Shown here: positions 50,081-62,336 of the stretch, in pieces
How the letters are laid out: each line of letters opens with the position of its first letter
Position numbering within the stretch: position 1 is the stretch's first letter
Source of the DNA: Eucalyptus grandis
Lineage: Eukaryota > Streptophyta > Magnoliopsida > Myrtales > Myrtaceae
Length of the DNA stretch: 64,000 nucleotides
Assembly (NCBI RefSeq): GCF_016545825.1
Contig: NC_052614.1
Span: 26,871,669 to 26,935,668 of the forward strand
Direction of reading: 5' to 3'
The notes under the pieces: generated by a model
Databases searched by the model: none
Told to the model about the DNA's origin: nothing
The model's input: the letters and a program-made list of their open reading frames with translations, nothing else
Position numbers and translations under genes: made by a program

Positions 50081-51300
50081 ATTAGCCAAGGACATCACTT
50101 CCAAGAGTGTGCAACTGACAACAGACAGAAATATGTTGAACAGTCCAAATATATGAGCAAAGTTTTACGAGCTCCATACATCCTGCAGGAAGGCCCAATT
50201 CTTTGCGAAGTCTTCAAAACAGTTAGTTTTTCTTGTCAAGGTATAGCTCATACAGCATACAAACCTACCAAAAGCAACATGTCCAGTGCACCATCTCATT
50301 CAAAGTGTGAGCATTACAGATGGCAATAACAACCAAACCATGCACTCCACCATGCCCCCCTCCCTCCCTCCCTCCCCACCAAAAGAAAACGAGCAAATTC
50401 CAAGCATCTTTGCAGATATAGTTCTGCAGGTTGCAGGTACAAACTAAAGCCAGCTTCCGCAGAAAATGATGATAATAGAAAATGAGTTTCAGAGAGAATG
50501 ACACGTGAATCCATGTAGAGGGATGAAGCAAACTCCTGGCCAAGTGACTCTCAATTTCAACACACAAGCAATATAAAACTAATTTGTTCAACTGGAGATT
50601 CAATATAACGAGCATCCTGAGGAGAGAACTTCTATGGACTGCACCAAACCAATTGAAAGAAGGGATAATCTGCCATGATGTTAGTGAATATCAGCAATCA
50701 GTTTCCCATATCACAAGTATACGTTAGTAGAATTTGATAAGAAATGGAACAAACAGTCAGGAGACTCAGTCACTACTCCATAAGTCAAGCAGCCATCAAT
50801 GTGTGCCACCAAATGACCTAGCAAAGCAACAACTAGACTTAGCCTTGAAACAGGACTCACTTGTATTCTTATCCAGTGAAGTTGACAGAAAAAAAGATCG
50901 AGAGCATGACATCATCCAAGAGAAAGACATAAACTGGCACCCAAAATAAACCAATTACACCATAAATACCTCCAGACGAAGCAAAAAGTAAAGGCCCCGA
51001 ATGACCAAGCTACGCAACAAGTAGACTTAGCCTTGAACACAAGATTCAATAGTAGTAATTGTAGTTTTATCCAGTCACGTTCGAAAACAAAGATGGGAGC
51101 AAGACATTGAAAACAGAAACTTGAACTGGCACCCAAAATAAACCATTTCTACCAAAAATATCCCCAGAAGAAGCAAAAAGTAAAGGCTTGCTAAGTCAAG
51201 TCATTTCACTAAAAGTTAGGTAAAATGGGTCAATGCCTTCAACACAAACCAGGTCAAATTCAACATAATCTGCACAAAAAAGAAAAAGAAAAAAGAGAGA
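50081..51300 (-). repeat. Repeat family, blocks k and j (unit E)
   Basis: Block k is a single copy (agctccatacatcctgcagg, cagttagtttttctt). Block j (50481-51300) shares gaatccatgtagaggga and accaatt with the other units and holds an internal duplication around gcaacaagtagacttagcctt. A short CCCT-rich run (50355-50380) is unique to this copy. Confidence 0.7.
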
Positions 51301-53350
51301 GACCCCAACCAACAACAGGAAGAGAACTAGATGTCCATCACATCTCCTCTAATCTGTGAAATGAAAATATCATAAACCAGATCTTTGCAGAGGTCATGAA
51401 GCTACAGATAATCCCTATAGAAAGATCCAGACATCACTCATCACCCTGATCCTCAAAGAAAAACAACAATTCAGTAGCTCAACTTAACATAATTGCATTA
51501 GATAATAACCTCTTGCCTTTCCCAGCTCAAAAAGTTGGATTCTCTAACAGCTTGATCAATTAGCATCCTCACACAGTCCATAGTGAGATCTCTCTAAACT
51601 GGAACAAGCACTGGTTGACAACCGAAAAATCCGTATAGCATGGAAGCCACTAAATTAGTTGATATAATCAGAAGGAGACCTGAAACTTAATAACGTTGAT
51701 AAACCTTTCTGTATAAAATCAGAGCCTTCACCGGCATTGTTCTGGAAATAGACCCAGCTAGATGCTTCAAAATTCATGCCTTCAAGGCAAATACCAAAGC
51801 AAATGAAACTGATCATAAGGCAAAAGTTTAATATTTCTGATTAGAAGGAAGATGGCTCCAAACAATCCTTGTAGAGCCAACACTAGAACCACGAATTAAT
51901 CTGGACAACGGATCACCAATGGCAAAGGATCATGATGCAACTGGAGATCTATAAATTCATAGCCCTAAAGACCTTCAACAGCTATGCTTGATGCTTAGAT
52001 CAGATTACATATACAAAGTAGAAATTCACCCACCATCCATTAGGGTATCATAAGAAATCAGAAGGGGAAGTAGACTGAACTCTGTGCTCACCAGAAATGT
52101 TAAAACCTCAAATCAAAGCCTCATTCACTGCAGGTTTGTTGTATGCCCCTTCAGTTTCACCCATAAACATAATTGCATTAAATAATAACCTCCTGCCTTC
52201 CCAACTCAAGTACATTTCCTAACAGTTCTGACCAATTGGCATCCTCACACCGTCCTTAGTTGGATCACTCTAAACTGGAACAGGCACCAATAAGTCCATA
52301 TAGCATGGAAGCCACAAAATTAGTTGTTATGATTAGAGGGAGACTTGAACCTTATTAACATTGATAAGCTTTCTGTATAAATCAGAGCCTTCGCAAGCAT
52401 TGTTCTGGAGATAAACCCAACCAAATGCTTCAAAATTCATCCCTTCGAAGCAAATACCCAAGCAAATGAAACCGATCATAAGGCAACCGTCTAGTATCTC
52501 CAATTACAAGAAAGATGACTTTGAACAACCATTGTCGAGCTTATGAGATAGATACAGAAGAGCCATGAATTAAAATATCCGGTTGACAGATCATCATTCG
52601 CAAAGATTCACGATGAAATTGGAAATGTATAATTCATAGCCCTAAACAGCAGTGCTTCATTAAATTTAGATCATATATACGAAGTAGAATTTCACCCGTC
52701 ATACATTAGGGTATCGTCAAAGATCAGAAGGGGTCTATGCTCAGTAAATATGTTAAAACCTCAAACCAAAGCTTATTCACTGCAGGATAGTTGTCTCCTC
52801 ACCCATTTAAAAAAAAAAAAAAAAAACTACAAAATTTGACGAACATGCCAACCAAGCACCAAGTGTCTGCTCCTCCCTACCTGACCAGCCATGTCTGCTG
52901 ACAGCATACACAAAATAACCAGCTTGTGATGAATAAGAAACAAGAGAATCAGCAAAAAGGAGAGAAGCGGTCACAGCGCAAGCAATGCCAAGGGAAGTTA
53001 TGTCTAGATGGCTGTCCCGTCAACATCCTCATGTGAGGCCTCATCACATATGCCAATCATTAAACATGAGAACAAAGAGACCTTCTAGTTATGAAAGTAA
53101 CCTACGTGGTATATGTTATTAAGAGCAAACAGGCACAAGCACAGCACCAGTTCATCTTTTCAGAATGAGATGCTAACAGTTTGCAATGGAGTATAACTTA
53201 GGTCCTCGCAAAAAAGCCTTCATCGTCCCATGGATCTATGCGAACCAAAAAATTCAGAATTTAGGCCCTCAAGGTGGCACTACAAACAAAAAATAACCCA
53301 TCTCACATAAAGACACCTCACTTGTAGACTGTGCCCAACAATAACAGTGC
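51301..53350 (-). repeat. Repeat family, block i in two tandem copies (unit E)
   Basis: Two versions, about 51301-52150 and 52151-53350, share cataattgcatta, aataacctcctgcc-type words, gatgcttcaaaattcat and gaatgagatgctaacagtt. Only the second is full length. Confidence 0.7.
52809..52826. repeat. Poly(A) run
   Basis: 18 consecutive A residues within block i; the other copies have five or fewer A residues here. Confidence 0.9.
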
Positions 53351-55570
53351 CAGAAGAAAGTATTACAGCAGGGGAAAATGACCGCTAAGCAAACCCATAC
53401 AGATATCTCATTGCAACTAAGGAGACTTAGAGTACTCTCCTTTTGCAACTATGTCCAATAGAGAGGCCATCCAATGACAATCAGAGATCTCATGTCAAAC
53501 TTCAAACCCTCAAAGCATGAGTCAAGCTTGTTCTTGCACACCCTATCATAGCGTGGCCAAAATATTAATTTATTACAGATTGATCCATATACACATATAG
53601 AGTGAGGATAGAGAGTGAGAACATCAAAAGAACCAAAATCCAAGATGTGGAAGCTTATCCAATTTCAAACAAAGCACGCACTCTGCAATTTTTCACCGGT
53701 CCTCAAGATGATCAAGGACACTGCCCATACACCAACCCAACCGAAGATAGATGTGAATAGATCATCAAACTTGAGAAAAGCTCCATCATTCTAAGTAATA
53801 ATTGACCAACCTCATCATATGTACCATTCCTTAGGATCCACAAAATGGCTGTTTGTCCAATTTCAAACAATCATCAACTCACCCTACGAAGAAGGCAATA
53901 GATTGCCACTTCTCAAACCTGGCGAAACATCAACTTGTTGAGGAATTAGAACTCGAGAATAATTATCTCACTGCTCCCCGAAGATAATCAACTGAAGAAA
54001 AACTCAAATCAAAACTACAAAATGCCTATAAATCCTCAAAATTTGCTCATCCTGAAGATTTGATAAGAGGAGACTACTTCAGAACTCAAGAAAACAAAGA
54101 CTGCATAATCTATCACCACTCCTCCAAGAAGCCCAAGCACCTTATTCTATGTTAAGTGACCAGCTTTGTCATTCTTGGACAACATGCTCAGATGAATAGA
54201 TTGCTACAAGAGGAAAGATGCAACTGCCAATCCCCGAAATCCATAATCATCTTGATAAACAATTTAATGGAAATATCAATCTATTGATGAACCATCCAAC
54301 AACACTGCTTTATGTCAAAACATTACATGATATACTTTTGGTAAAGTTTTGGAAAAGGTAAATGCTACCACAAAAAACAGTGTCGAAAACAAATGTTTTT
54401 TGGAAAAGAATGTAGCCTACAAGTTCCAAATAAAATAGAGAAAAAAGGACAAACAGATCACACAAAAATAACATATCAGCATAGGAAATCACCATCCAGA
54501 CAACATCAATCTCATCAAAATATAAACAAGAAACCTGATAAAAAATTCTTCAAATAAACCATATATAACATTTTATTTACACAAAATTCAAGCAGACATA
54601 CACACCAAGTCAAAACAAATGCATATGCAATAAATGTACTTCCAAATGTGTAACAAAGTATGTTGAAAGGAAAAGGTCCATGATAAATAACATGCAGGAT
54701 AATTCCATCAAAGAAAAAGGTAAAACATACGAATCAAAAGTTTCCAATCCAATCCCAAAGATAAAGTAGGCTCTAATCTGCCGATGAACAACTGATATCA
54801 GCTATCATCATCCGAAGCATGTCATTTCAAAATAAGAAAGATTAAAAATTCAAATCGTGATAAATATCTGAAGCATGTCATTTCAAAATAAGATCCTATC
54901 GGTATGCCGAAGTAAAACCAATTCTGTTAGCAATCTTGGGAGACCCGATACCAAAGAAAACCTACAATTTAGACAATTTATATGGCCACCGACCGAGTCC
55001 AACCAACTCAAACAACCTCTCGCTCAGAAAAAACACGAAATGACCTCTTATTCTCGCACCAAGAGAAAACACGAAGTTGTGTAAAAAGAAAGGTGAAGCA
55101 AACTAGATAATGTCAGGAGCCATTTCCGAAAAAGGGAAGAAGAGCATGATACATGCACCTTACATATGATATCTCCATGATTTACCAGATCCAATTAGTG
55201 ATCGTAAAACACAGATAAGAATGAAGAGAAACTAGCTAGAGCATGTGTAGACTTTTTCACACACAAAATAACTCTAAAAGGAGAGCTTGTCCTATGAATT
55301 AATTCTTATGCAGCAAGAAAGAACCATCCGCGATCACAGACAATCCATCTCAAAATTGACAAGGTAAAGTATTGCCTTGACCAAACTATAACCTACAAAG
55401 AAAAGAGAACATCGATCATTCCACCTCAACTAGATGATAACCACCTTAATTAGATGATAACATAAGTGGAAGACAAATTAGAAATTGATGCTTATGCAGC
55501 AAGAAAGAACATCACTGATTGTAGACACTCCATATCGAACTTGGGGACATAAAGTATTGCCTCAGGCAAA
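53351..55570 (-). repeat. Repeat family, blocks h, g and f (unit E)
   Basis: Approximate limits: h 53351-53830, g 53831-54720, f 54721-55570. Landmarks are the same as in units A, C and D, in the same order. All reading frames are short. Confidence 0.7.
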
Positions 55571-57430
55571 CTCTGATCTGCAAAGGGAAGAGAACTAGAT
55601 CTAATGTTTCGGATTAACTAAGAAATAACAGATGTAAAGGACAAGTTCCATTCAAACCAATAACTGCCCAAAATCGAGAAGCGGAGCTCATCCAATTTCG
55701 AACAATTATCAACTCAGCCCGATGGAGAAGGCAACGGATCACCAGCTGTCAAATCCAGTAAAACTTTCAATCCGTAAAAGAAGCCTAGAAGGTGGTCAAA
55801 ATTTCAGTCCATCGTTTGTCCTGAAGACAAAGGCTTCTATAGATCATCAGCTCAACCACAAACAGCGCAAGATAGATCATTAGTCCTCCAAAAAACCAAA
55901 CGTTGTATTCAAGGTAACCCGTGACCGGTTGCATTGTATTCATTGTCCTTAGACAACATCCTCAGAAAAAATGATTGCTCCAAGAAGAAAGAAGCCACCA
56001 CTGATTCAAGGAATTGTTAATGCCAGAATCAGCTCATAATACAATGGAAAGATCAATAAATGATGAATCAACCAGCGGTCAGAGAAGCGATAACCCTAAC
56101 GATGCCCACAACATGGCAGAATCCCAAAGAGGCCAGGTGTCACCTTCGGAAAATAACATAGCGTAAATAGAATCGACAGATTTTAAAATCAATCAAGAAA
56201 TAAAAAGAAAAGAAGAAAGGTCGAGTGCATTTTCAGGAATGATGTCTCCTCGAAGAGTACTTCTCAAAGTGTGTCGGTGATTGAGGAACGCATGCACAAT
56301 CATAGACGCATGATGAGGCGAAGGATGCGGACATAAGGGAGGGACTACTTCTAGGAAGGACACACCAGCAAGTAGATCCGTATTGGATCTGATCTGTTGT
56401 GGCGGGTACACCTTGCAAAGAAAGAACCATCACGGATCATACATTGACCAAACACGAGACCTCCGAAGGAATGAGAATCGTGTTTCGCATTAATCAGAAA
56501 ATTATGGGACTGGAGAACAAATTTCATTCAAACCAATAACTGCCTCAAGAGACGATAGAGCTTATCCAAGTTCAGACAATCATCAGCTCACAGCAGATCA
56601 CCACTTGTCGAGTCTAGCAAAACTCTGACCTGTGAGGGGATCAGGACTAGACAATAATCAACCCCCAGAGATAAAAAAACCGAAGAACAAATTCCAATCA
56701 AGACCAGCAAATTTCACGCGACCGCCTGAAAGGCTACTAGTTCATCATCTCAACCAAGAAAAAAGACAGCAGCAAAAAGATCATCAGTCCTCCAAAAAGC
56801 CCAAACATCCATGTTTTATGAAACAAGATGACTGATGTTGTCGTATTCATCGTCCTTGACATCCTCAGACAAGCATTTTCGCCCCAAGGGGAAAGAAGCC
56901 AACTGCGAATTCACCAAATAACGGAAAGATCAATCGGTCACTGTATCAATAAAGGGTCAAAGGAGAAGCGCTAAACCAAACACTTCCCGTAACGACATCC
57001 TCTGACATCAAGCGATATGATCCAAGAGGAAAGAAAGAAGCCACGCTGCCAATTCAACGAACGACAAGAATCCAGAAGAAGCTGGTCAAAACAATAACGC
57101 AGAGATCAATCGATCGATCGATGAATCCCTAAGCGATCAAAAGGACGAGGCGTAGACCGAATAATTCCGACAACCAAATAGGCATCGTAGGCCAAGCCAA
57201 ACCCTAAAAAATCTCCGCAACATTGCGTTTTCTGCAACCAGATGACGCTTCACAAAATCAGACCGAGAAAGCAATAGATCCCCCATCAACAATCAATCAA
57301 GAAACGGAAACCCAAAAAGGAGAAAGGCCGACGGAGAAACGCTCAATCGGGATCACCGCTACTTCTTCTTCTTCTCTCCGGAAGAAGATGACATCGCCGG
57401 ACGCCATGGCGAGAGAGACGAGAGGAACGC
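55571..57430 (-). repeat. Repeat family, blocks e, d, c and b (unit E)
   Basis: Single copies of each block: e 55571-56190, d 56191-56960, c and b 56961-57430. This is the least amplified version and the best reference for the promoter-proximal order. The first exon-like start is the ATG at 57407 (minus strand), opening MASGDVIFF and stopping after 36 codons. Confidence 0.7.
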
Positions 57431-59420
57431 GAGCAGAACCAGAGAGACTTCGGATTGACCGTCGATAACAAATGATACCCCAAAGCTGGGATCGTGATTG
57501 GACGGCTGTGATCTGCTGACGGTTTGATTCAGGAAACTCGGCGGGATGCCAATTCCGACCGTTGCTTCATTGCGTAAAGGATTAGCGAGGGACGCTCGCC
57601 ACGAATCATATTACGTGTCCTGAGTTGTTGTGATCGTGTCCCGCCGGAATTTCGAAATAACTAAAAATTGTTATCTGGATTTAATAAGTTTAGGGATGAC
57701 GAAATTAAGTCATCGTATTCTAATTTAAAAATCATATCCACCCAGCTACTTTCTTTCAGCTGAATATATTGAGCCGCTCATGACATAACACATATACTTT
57801 TATTGTTCATGCCAGCAATCCGATGATTCATGTATGTAAAGGTAAAGCTATAAGCGAAAAAGTTTAATAAAAAATAACATAGACATTTTGCAAAATACAA
57901 AATCATTTTAAACAAACAAAATAAAAGAGTAGCAGGATAGTTTAGATTCGTGCACAATCATACCCGAATTATTAATTGTTTTTACTGAAGAAATTATAAA
58001 AATATCATGTAAGATTCTACATGAAACTTTCGAGTATTTTGGGCTAAATAAAAGTCAAGATGTTTATTTTGTGAGATTTATTCATATAAAAAAAATAATA
58101 AAGCCATTTAGCCCTATGTGAAAAGAAGAACAATAGGAAAGCTCAAAGCTCCACAAGGGGATGATGGCTCTCCTTTCTTTATTGATTTGCTAGTTTCTTA
58201 TCCATCTCAAAGCCGTGTTCTTTGAAAGATAGTTTGTAATTGTCCTAATTGTAAAACGCGGTAACTTTTGTCGATGGTTGAAAAAGTTACATTGAAATTT
58301 TCCTAAGTATATAAGGTTGTAACTTTTTTTGGAAGTTGTCCTTTTTCTTAATATCCCAAGGACAACTTTCTTCGTCTAATAACTATTTAAAATCTAAAAA
58401 CAATTGTAATGTGAGTTCAATAAATCTTTCTTTATCCATAATATGCCCTCATTTTCATTATTAAAACAAACAGTGAATACGATTTGTGCTCACCTTTTCT
58501 CCTCTCCCAATTTTATCCTTACCCTTTCTAGGTTATTAAAGTAAATTCTCACCTTTCAAATTTTAATCAAATCTATCCCAAAACTAGCAAAAAAATCAAT
58601 TTAATTACCTCCGGCCCTTTTCACCCTTAAGTATTTATAGCATTGCAATTTAGACCATCCTAATAGAAGACACAAATTTTTTTAACTTTCTCTTCATACC
58701 AAAAATTTTGATTGTATTTTGAAAATAACCTAATAAATATTCTCCCTTCAATTAAAAATAATACTAGATAAGCTTTCTTTCGGTAAATCATAATTTGAGA
58801 ATGAAGGTAACAGAATATTTGAAATATTTTTGAAGGAAGATTAGAATAAAATTGAGAGCTCTTTGAAAGATTGGAATTTATGCTCTCATTTGGCTTGCAT
58901 AGGGATGAAGAGGGATAATTCAACTACGTGCATGGATGGCAAAGAAAGAGACGGTGATGAACTCATATAGCTTTCTAGTAGCCTTTATTATTATTATTAT
59001 TATCTGCGACGAGGTTCTCACCCTCGAAGATGAAGGTGACGAAAACTATCCCCATTTCTATCGTCTCTAGATTATATTATCCCACCATTCAGTTTATACA
59101 AAGTCTATTAATCCATAACTATTAAGTTAATGATCTATAAACAACTACTAAATAAGCATTAGACGTGGCCTTTTAATAAATAGAGAGTTTACTATGTTTT
59201 TGTAGATCTAAGCTAATTTCATTTTATATTTCATTATTGGGTTTTACACATGTTAAGAGTTTCAATTGAGAATAAAATAACACATGATAGTTTGTCATCC
59301 TTTTATTGTAATAGAAATAATGACTTGAAATAAAATATCATCTCTTTGCAAAATAAATAAAGTAATTTGACTCTTCCCTATATATGAATTTGTTCATCTA
59401 CCCTTCGGCACCAAAACCCA
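57431..59420 (-). promoter_or_regulatory. Block a4: promoter-like region and long upstream flank (unit E)
   Basis: The proximal part has the CCAAT-type core (ATTGG on plus, 57497-57501), about 90 bp from the ATG at 57407. The middle (57650-58680) matches 12930-13516 and the distal part (58740-59420) matches 43140-43950, so this copy joins the flanks seen separately in units A and D and is the most complete. A TTA microsatellite is at 58985-59003. No gene is seen in the flank. Confidence 0.5.
58985..59003. repeat. TTA microsatellite
   Basis: Six consecutive TTA/ATT units in the distal flank of unit E; not present in the matching part of unit D. Confidence 0.85.
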
Positions 59421-59950
59421 TATGAGCATTTGGTCCTTACCTTATTGAAGAAATTTTTAACATCCAGCTAAACTTTATTTTAAATGTGAGATTTTTTCAC
59501 CACAGTTTTTGATTCACAAGATCTTTCGAGTGTAGAGCATATGATCGGGATAAGGTGCTATTTTACCATTTTAAAATCTCTAATGGTGGATACAAATTTG
59601 AAGAGAAAATGGTAGAATTAACTTTGCATGGTCTAAGCACACAAATAAACAATTTTTTTTTTTTTGCTGAAGACTAGTCTTGCTTGCATATTTTAAAAAG
59701 AAGCCTTTATATCATTAGGGAAAAAAAAAAAGACAAACAAGATTATATCACTAGTGACACAAGCATAATATTACCTCATAAAAACATATTCAAACTAAGA
59801 TACCTATGTCTTTCAACCATTACTCATCCTAAAACATTAATTACAAAATCATGATTCATAACCATGACTCACATTAATTACAAAATCATGACTCATAACA
59901 ATGACTCATTTTAAACATTAATTACAAGCCCATGAATTTTTAGTATTCGA
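59421..59950. other. AT-rich spacer with a short minisatellite
   Basis: From 59836 to 59930 the word attaattaca recurs three times (59836, 59873, 59917) within repeats of 37 and 44 bp that include atcatga(t/c)tcataac. Poly(T) and poly(A) runs occur near 59650 and 59718. No gene is seen. Confidence 0.7.
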
Positions 59951-60580
59951 CATTAAATAGAGAATTTTCCACTTCGTGCTTTAGAGGAGGGCCAATTGTG
60001 CATTCTCGCTTTACTGTTCACCGGGATTCTCTCTAGGGCGAGACTCAGCTCCTGTTCATCTCGTCTATTCTTCTGCTCATCCCGAAGTTTGTAGCCATTG
60101 GTTTCGGTTGAGATTTGGAGGGTAGCTTCAGCTGACCTTCCTCCTGTCCCTCACCGAGCGGTTTGCTTTGTTTTGCCCCCCAGTCGACATCTACCTTACC
60201 TTAAATTTCGATCGATTTGCTGCTCTATCGGCCCTGGTTCTGTTTGTGCTGGGTGTCGAAGCTCCTTTGGTGGCCCTTGCTGTTGATTTGTGACTCCTCA
60301 ACACCCCTCTTCTTCCCACATAAGCCTTGCTCTGCTTGGTGCTGTTAGTGGAAAGGGGTTCTGCCCTAGCGCGCGATTTGCTGCTCTGTTTCACCTGATT
60401 CTGCTCGTGCTGGGTTTCGGAGCGGCCCAAAGCGTCTCTACTGTGGAGATTACAATCCTCAGTATCCCTCCTCGACCTGTTGAAGATCTTGCCTTGCCTT
60501 GCCTTGGTATGGACCCCCTCTGCTTTGCCTGTACTATAGAAGGTTGTTCAGGGGGTTTTAGTGTTGGTTTTTGCTGTTTT

Positions 60581-61890
60581 ATGGCTGCTTCACCTACTGT
60601 GGTGGGTGAACCGAGCAATGTGGCCTAAATGGGTGTAGGTACTGAGAAGGGACTCAGCATTTCTTCTCGAAACTTGGCTGCCGAGTCATCCCTGTCACGG
60701 GAAAGGGCCTTGCAGCAGAGGCGATGCTGAACCGGGATCGCCCCAAGGCCTCGGCCTGGGGAGGACACTCAAGAGGACGTAGTCGTGTGAGGTTGGCGTC
60801 CAAGAAGCCTCAAGCCCCGCAAAAGCAATCAGGAAACTCCAAGCCCTCACCTCCCCAATCGTGGGCGAACATTGCTCAGCTTGCAACTAAGGGGTACGAT
60901 CTAACCTACGTTCCCCCTTCATTTGAGGACAATATCCCGATTGTTAATCTATCGGAGGAGGTGCTTGATGCAGTGGATCCCAAGTGATATGAATGCCTCG
61001 TTGGATACTATGTGGGAAGGAGGCTGCCTTTCCAACTCACGAGGATTCTCTTAAACACAATTGAGGCGAAGCTTCTTGAGGTTTTCGCGGACAATCAAGG
61101 GTTTTTCTTCTTCTATATCCCCGACCTGCTTTCCGAGAGGAAGATATTGGAGGATGGACCTATAACCATTGCAAGAGTCCCTCTCATCTTGCAGCAATGG
61201 AACCTCTTCTAGAGTTGAAGAGGGAAAAGCAAATCATGGTGCCGGTTTGGATCCACTTGAAGAATCTCTCCCTCGACCTGTGGTCGACATCGGCAATTAG
61301 TGCCATAGCAAGCATTGTTGGTAAGCCTCTTCATGTGGATCACCGCATGGAGTAAATGCGAATGATTTCTTTTGCAAGGGTTTGCGTTTAGTTCCAAGTT
61401 AACCAGTCGAGGGTCTCTTCAGCTAATGTGAAGTTGAATGGAGTCTCTCGATCAATTGCCATTAAATATGAATGGAAACCGACCGAATGCTTGAAGTGTG
61501 GCACTTTTGGACACAGCGTGAGGAATCTCAGCCGTCCCGAGACCGGAGGTGGGCTCGATAGGCTCGACCAGCCCCGCCCCTCCCGTAGCGAGCCATCGCC
61601 TTGAGCCTATTCTAGCAAGGGTGGAGGGCTCTCGGGAGCATGAATTGGAGTGGCAACAGGTTAGGTGAAAGAAAAAGAAGTCCCCTTCTCCTAGGGAATT
61701 TGCTCCAACCCTTTCGGTTAGCTCAAGTGATGAGGAACAGTTGACCAAGCAAAATGTTGTTGCATCTGCGAAGTCTCTACCCTTGACGTCAACTCGTAGG
61801 GCCCTTACATGTCTGTAGATCCTTATTAAGACAGATGCCCCTGTTCCCGATGGAGAGGACCCCATCAGCCCTGTTGAAGCGTCGACGGTT
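60581..61890 (+). pseudogene. LINE ORF1 pseudogene (DUF4283-like, zinc knuckle)
   Basis: In plant L1-type elements ORF1 is an RNA-binding protein. Recognisable words are SWANIAQLATKGYDLTYVPP, YECLVGYYVGRRLPF, GFFFFYIPDL, LEDGPITIARVPLILQQW, VPVWIHLKNLSLDLWS, GKPLHVD, YEWKPTECLKCGTFGH. A TGA after DAVDPK replaces what is usually Trp, a frameshift lies near 61200, and further stops follow GKPLHVD. The zinc knuckle keeps CLKC and GH, but its last Cys is lost (SVRNLS). The first ATG is uncertain; upstream frames at 60098-60628 look like leader sequence. Confidence 0.85.
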
Positions 61891-62336
61891 GCTGGAATAT
61901 TAGGGGCCTTGTTGCCCCATCAAGCATGCGAAGGTCTGAAACCTTGTCTCATCAAGCCACTTGTTCGTGTTGATTTATTGGAAACGAATGTGCCATGAAT
62001 CTCTTCAATTCCAATTTTGGGGAACTGATCAGAGAGTGGTGTTGGCTTGCAAACTATGAGTTCTCTCCTAAGGGTAGGATCTAAGTTGGCCGGGATCCCT
62101 TACAAGTTAAGTTTGAAGCTTTTGCAATTACTAGCGGGCGGTTCATGGGAACCTCATATGGTTGGATTCCGGGGTGGTCTGCTATGTCTTTTGTCTATGA
62201 CGATCACTCATTTTCGCTCAGGAGACCTTTGTGGGAGGACTTGATCCTTAGGAGCATTGATTTGCGTAACTCAGCCTAATTAGTTTTGGGGGACTTCAAT
62301 GCTATTAAAGACTCTTATGTTTGTGTTGGTGGCTCT
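61891..62336 (+). pseudogene. LINE ORF2 endonuclease fragment
   Basis: Apurinic-type endonuclease motifs appear across frames: WNIRGLVAPSS near 61893, VDLLETNVP near 61972, SYGWIPGW, RPLWEDLILRSIDL and VLGDFNAIKDS near 62285. The conserved Glu of LLET and the GDFN motif are kept, but stops and frameshifts separate them. It stops at VGGS, where homology to LINE ORF2 should continue. Confidence 0.85.

Larger units (their letters stand above)
59951..62336 (+). mobile_element. L1-type LINE (non-LTR retrotransposon), 5' part, interrupted
   Basis: A GC-richer segment between AT-rich flanks. It has a 5' leader of about 0.6 kb, a broken ORF1 with a DUF4283-like domain and zinc knuckle, and the start of ORF2 with endonuclease motifs ending at LGDFNAIKD. 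The reverse transcriptase is not in the window because the element is cut at 62336 by sequence starting TGTCACGACC. The 5' limit is judged from composition and is approximate. Confidence 0.85.

Noticed and set aside
60191..60618. Minus-strand reading frames in the LINE leader as genes
   Set aside because: They are antisense shadows in a GC-richer region with few stops; they match nothing and overlap the LINE 5' region.
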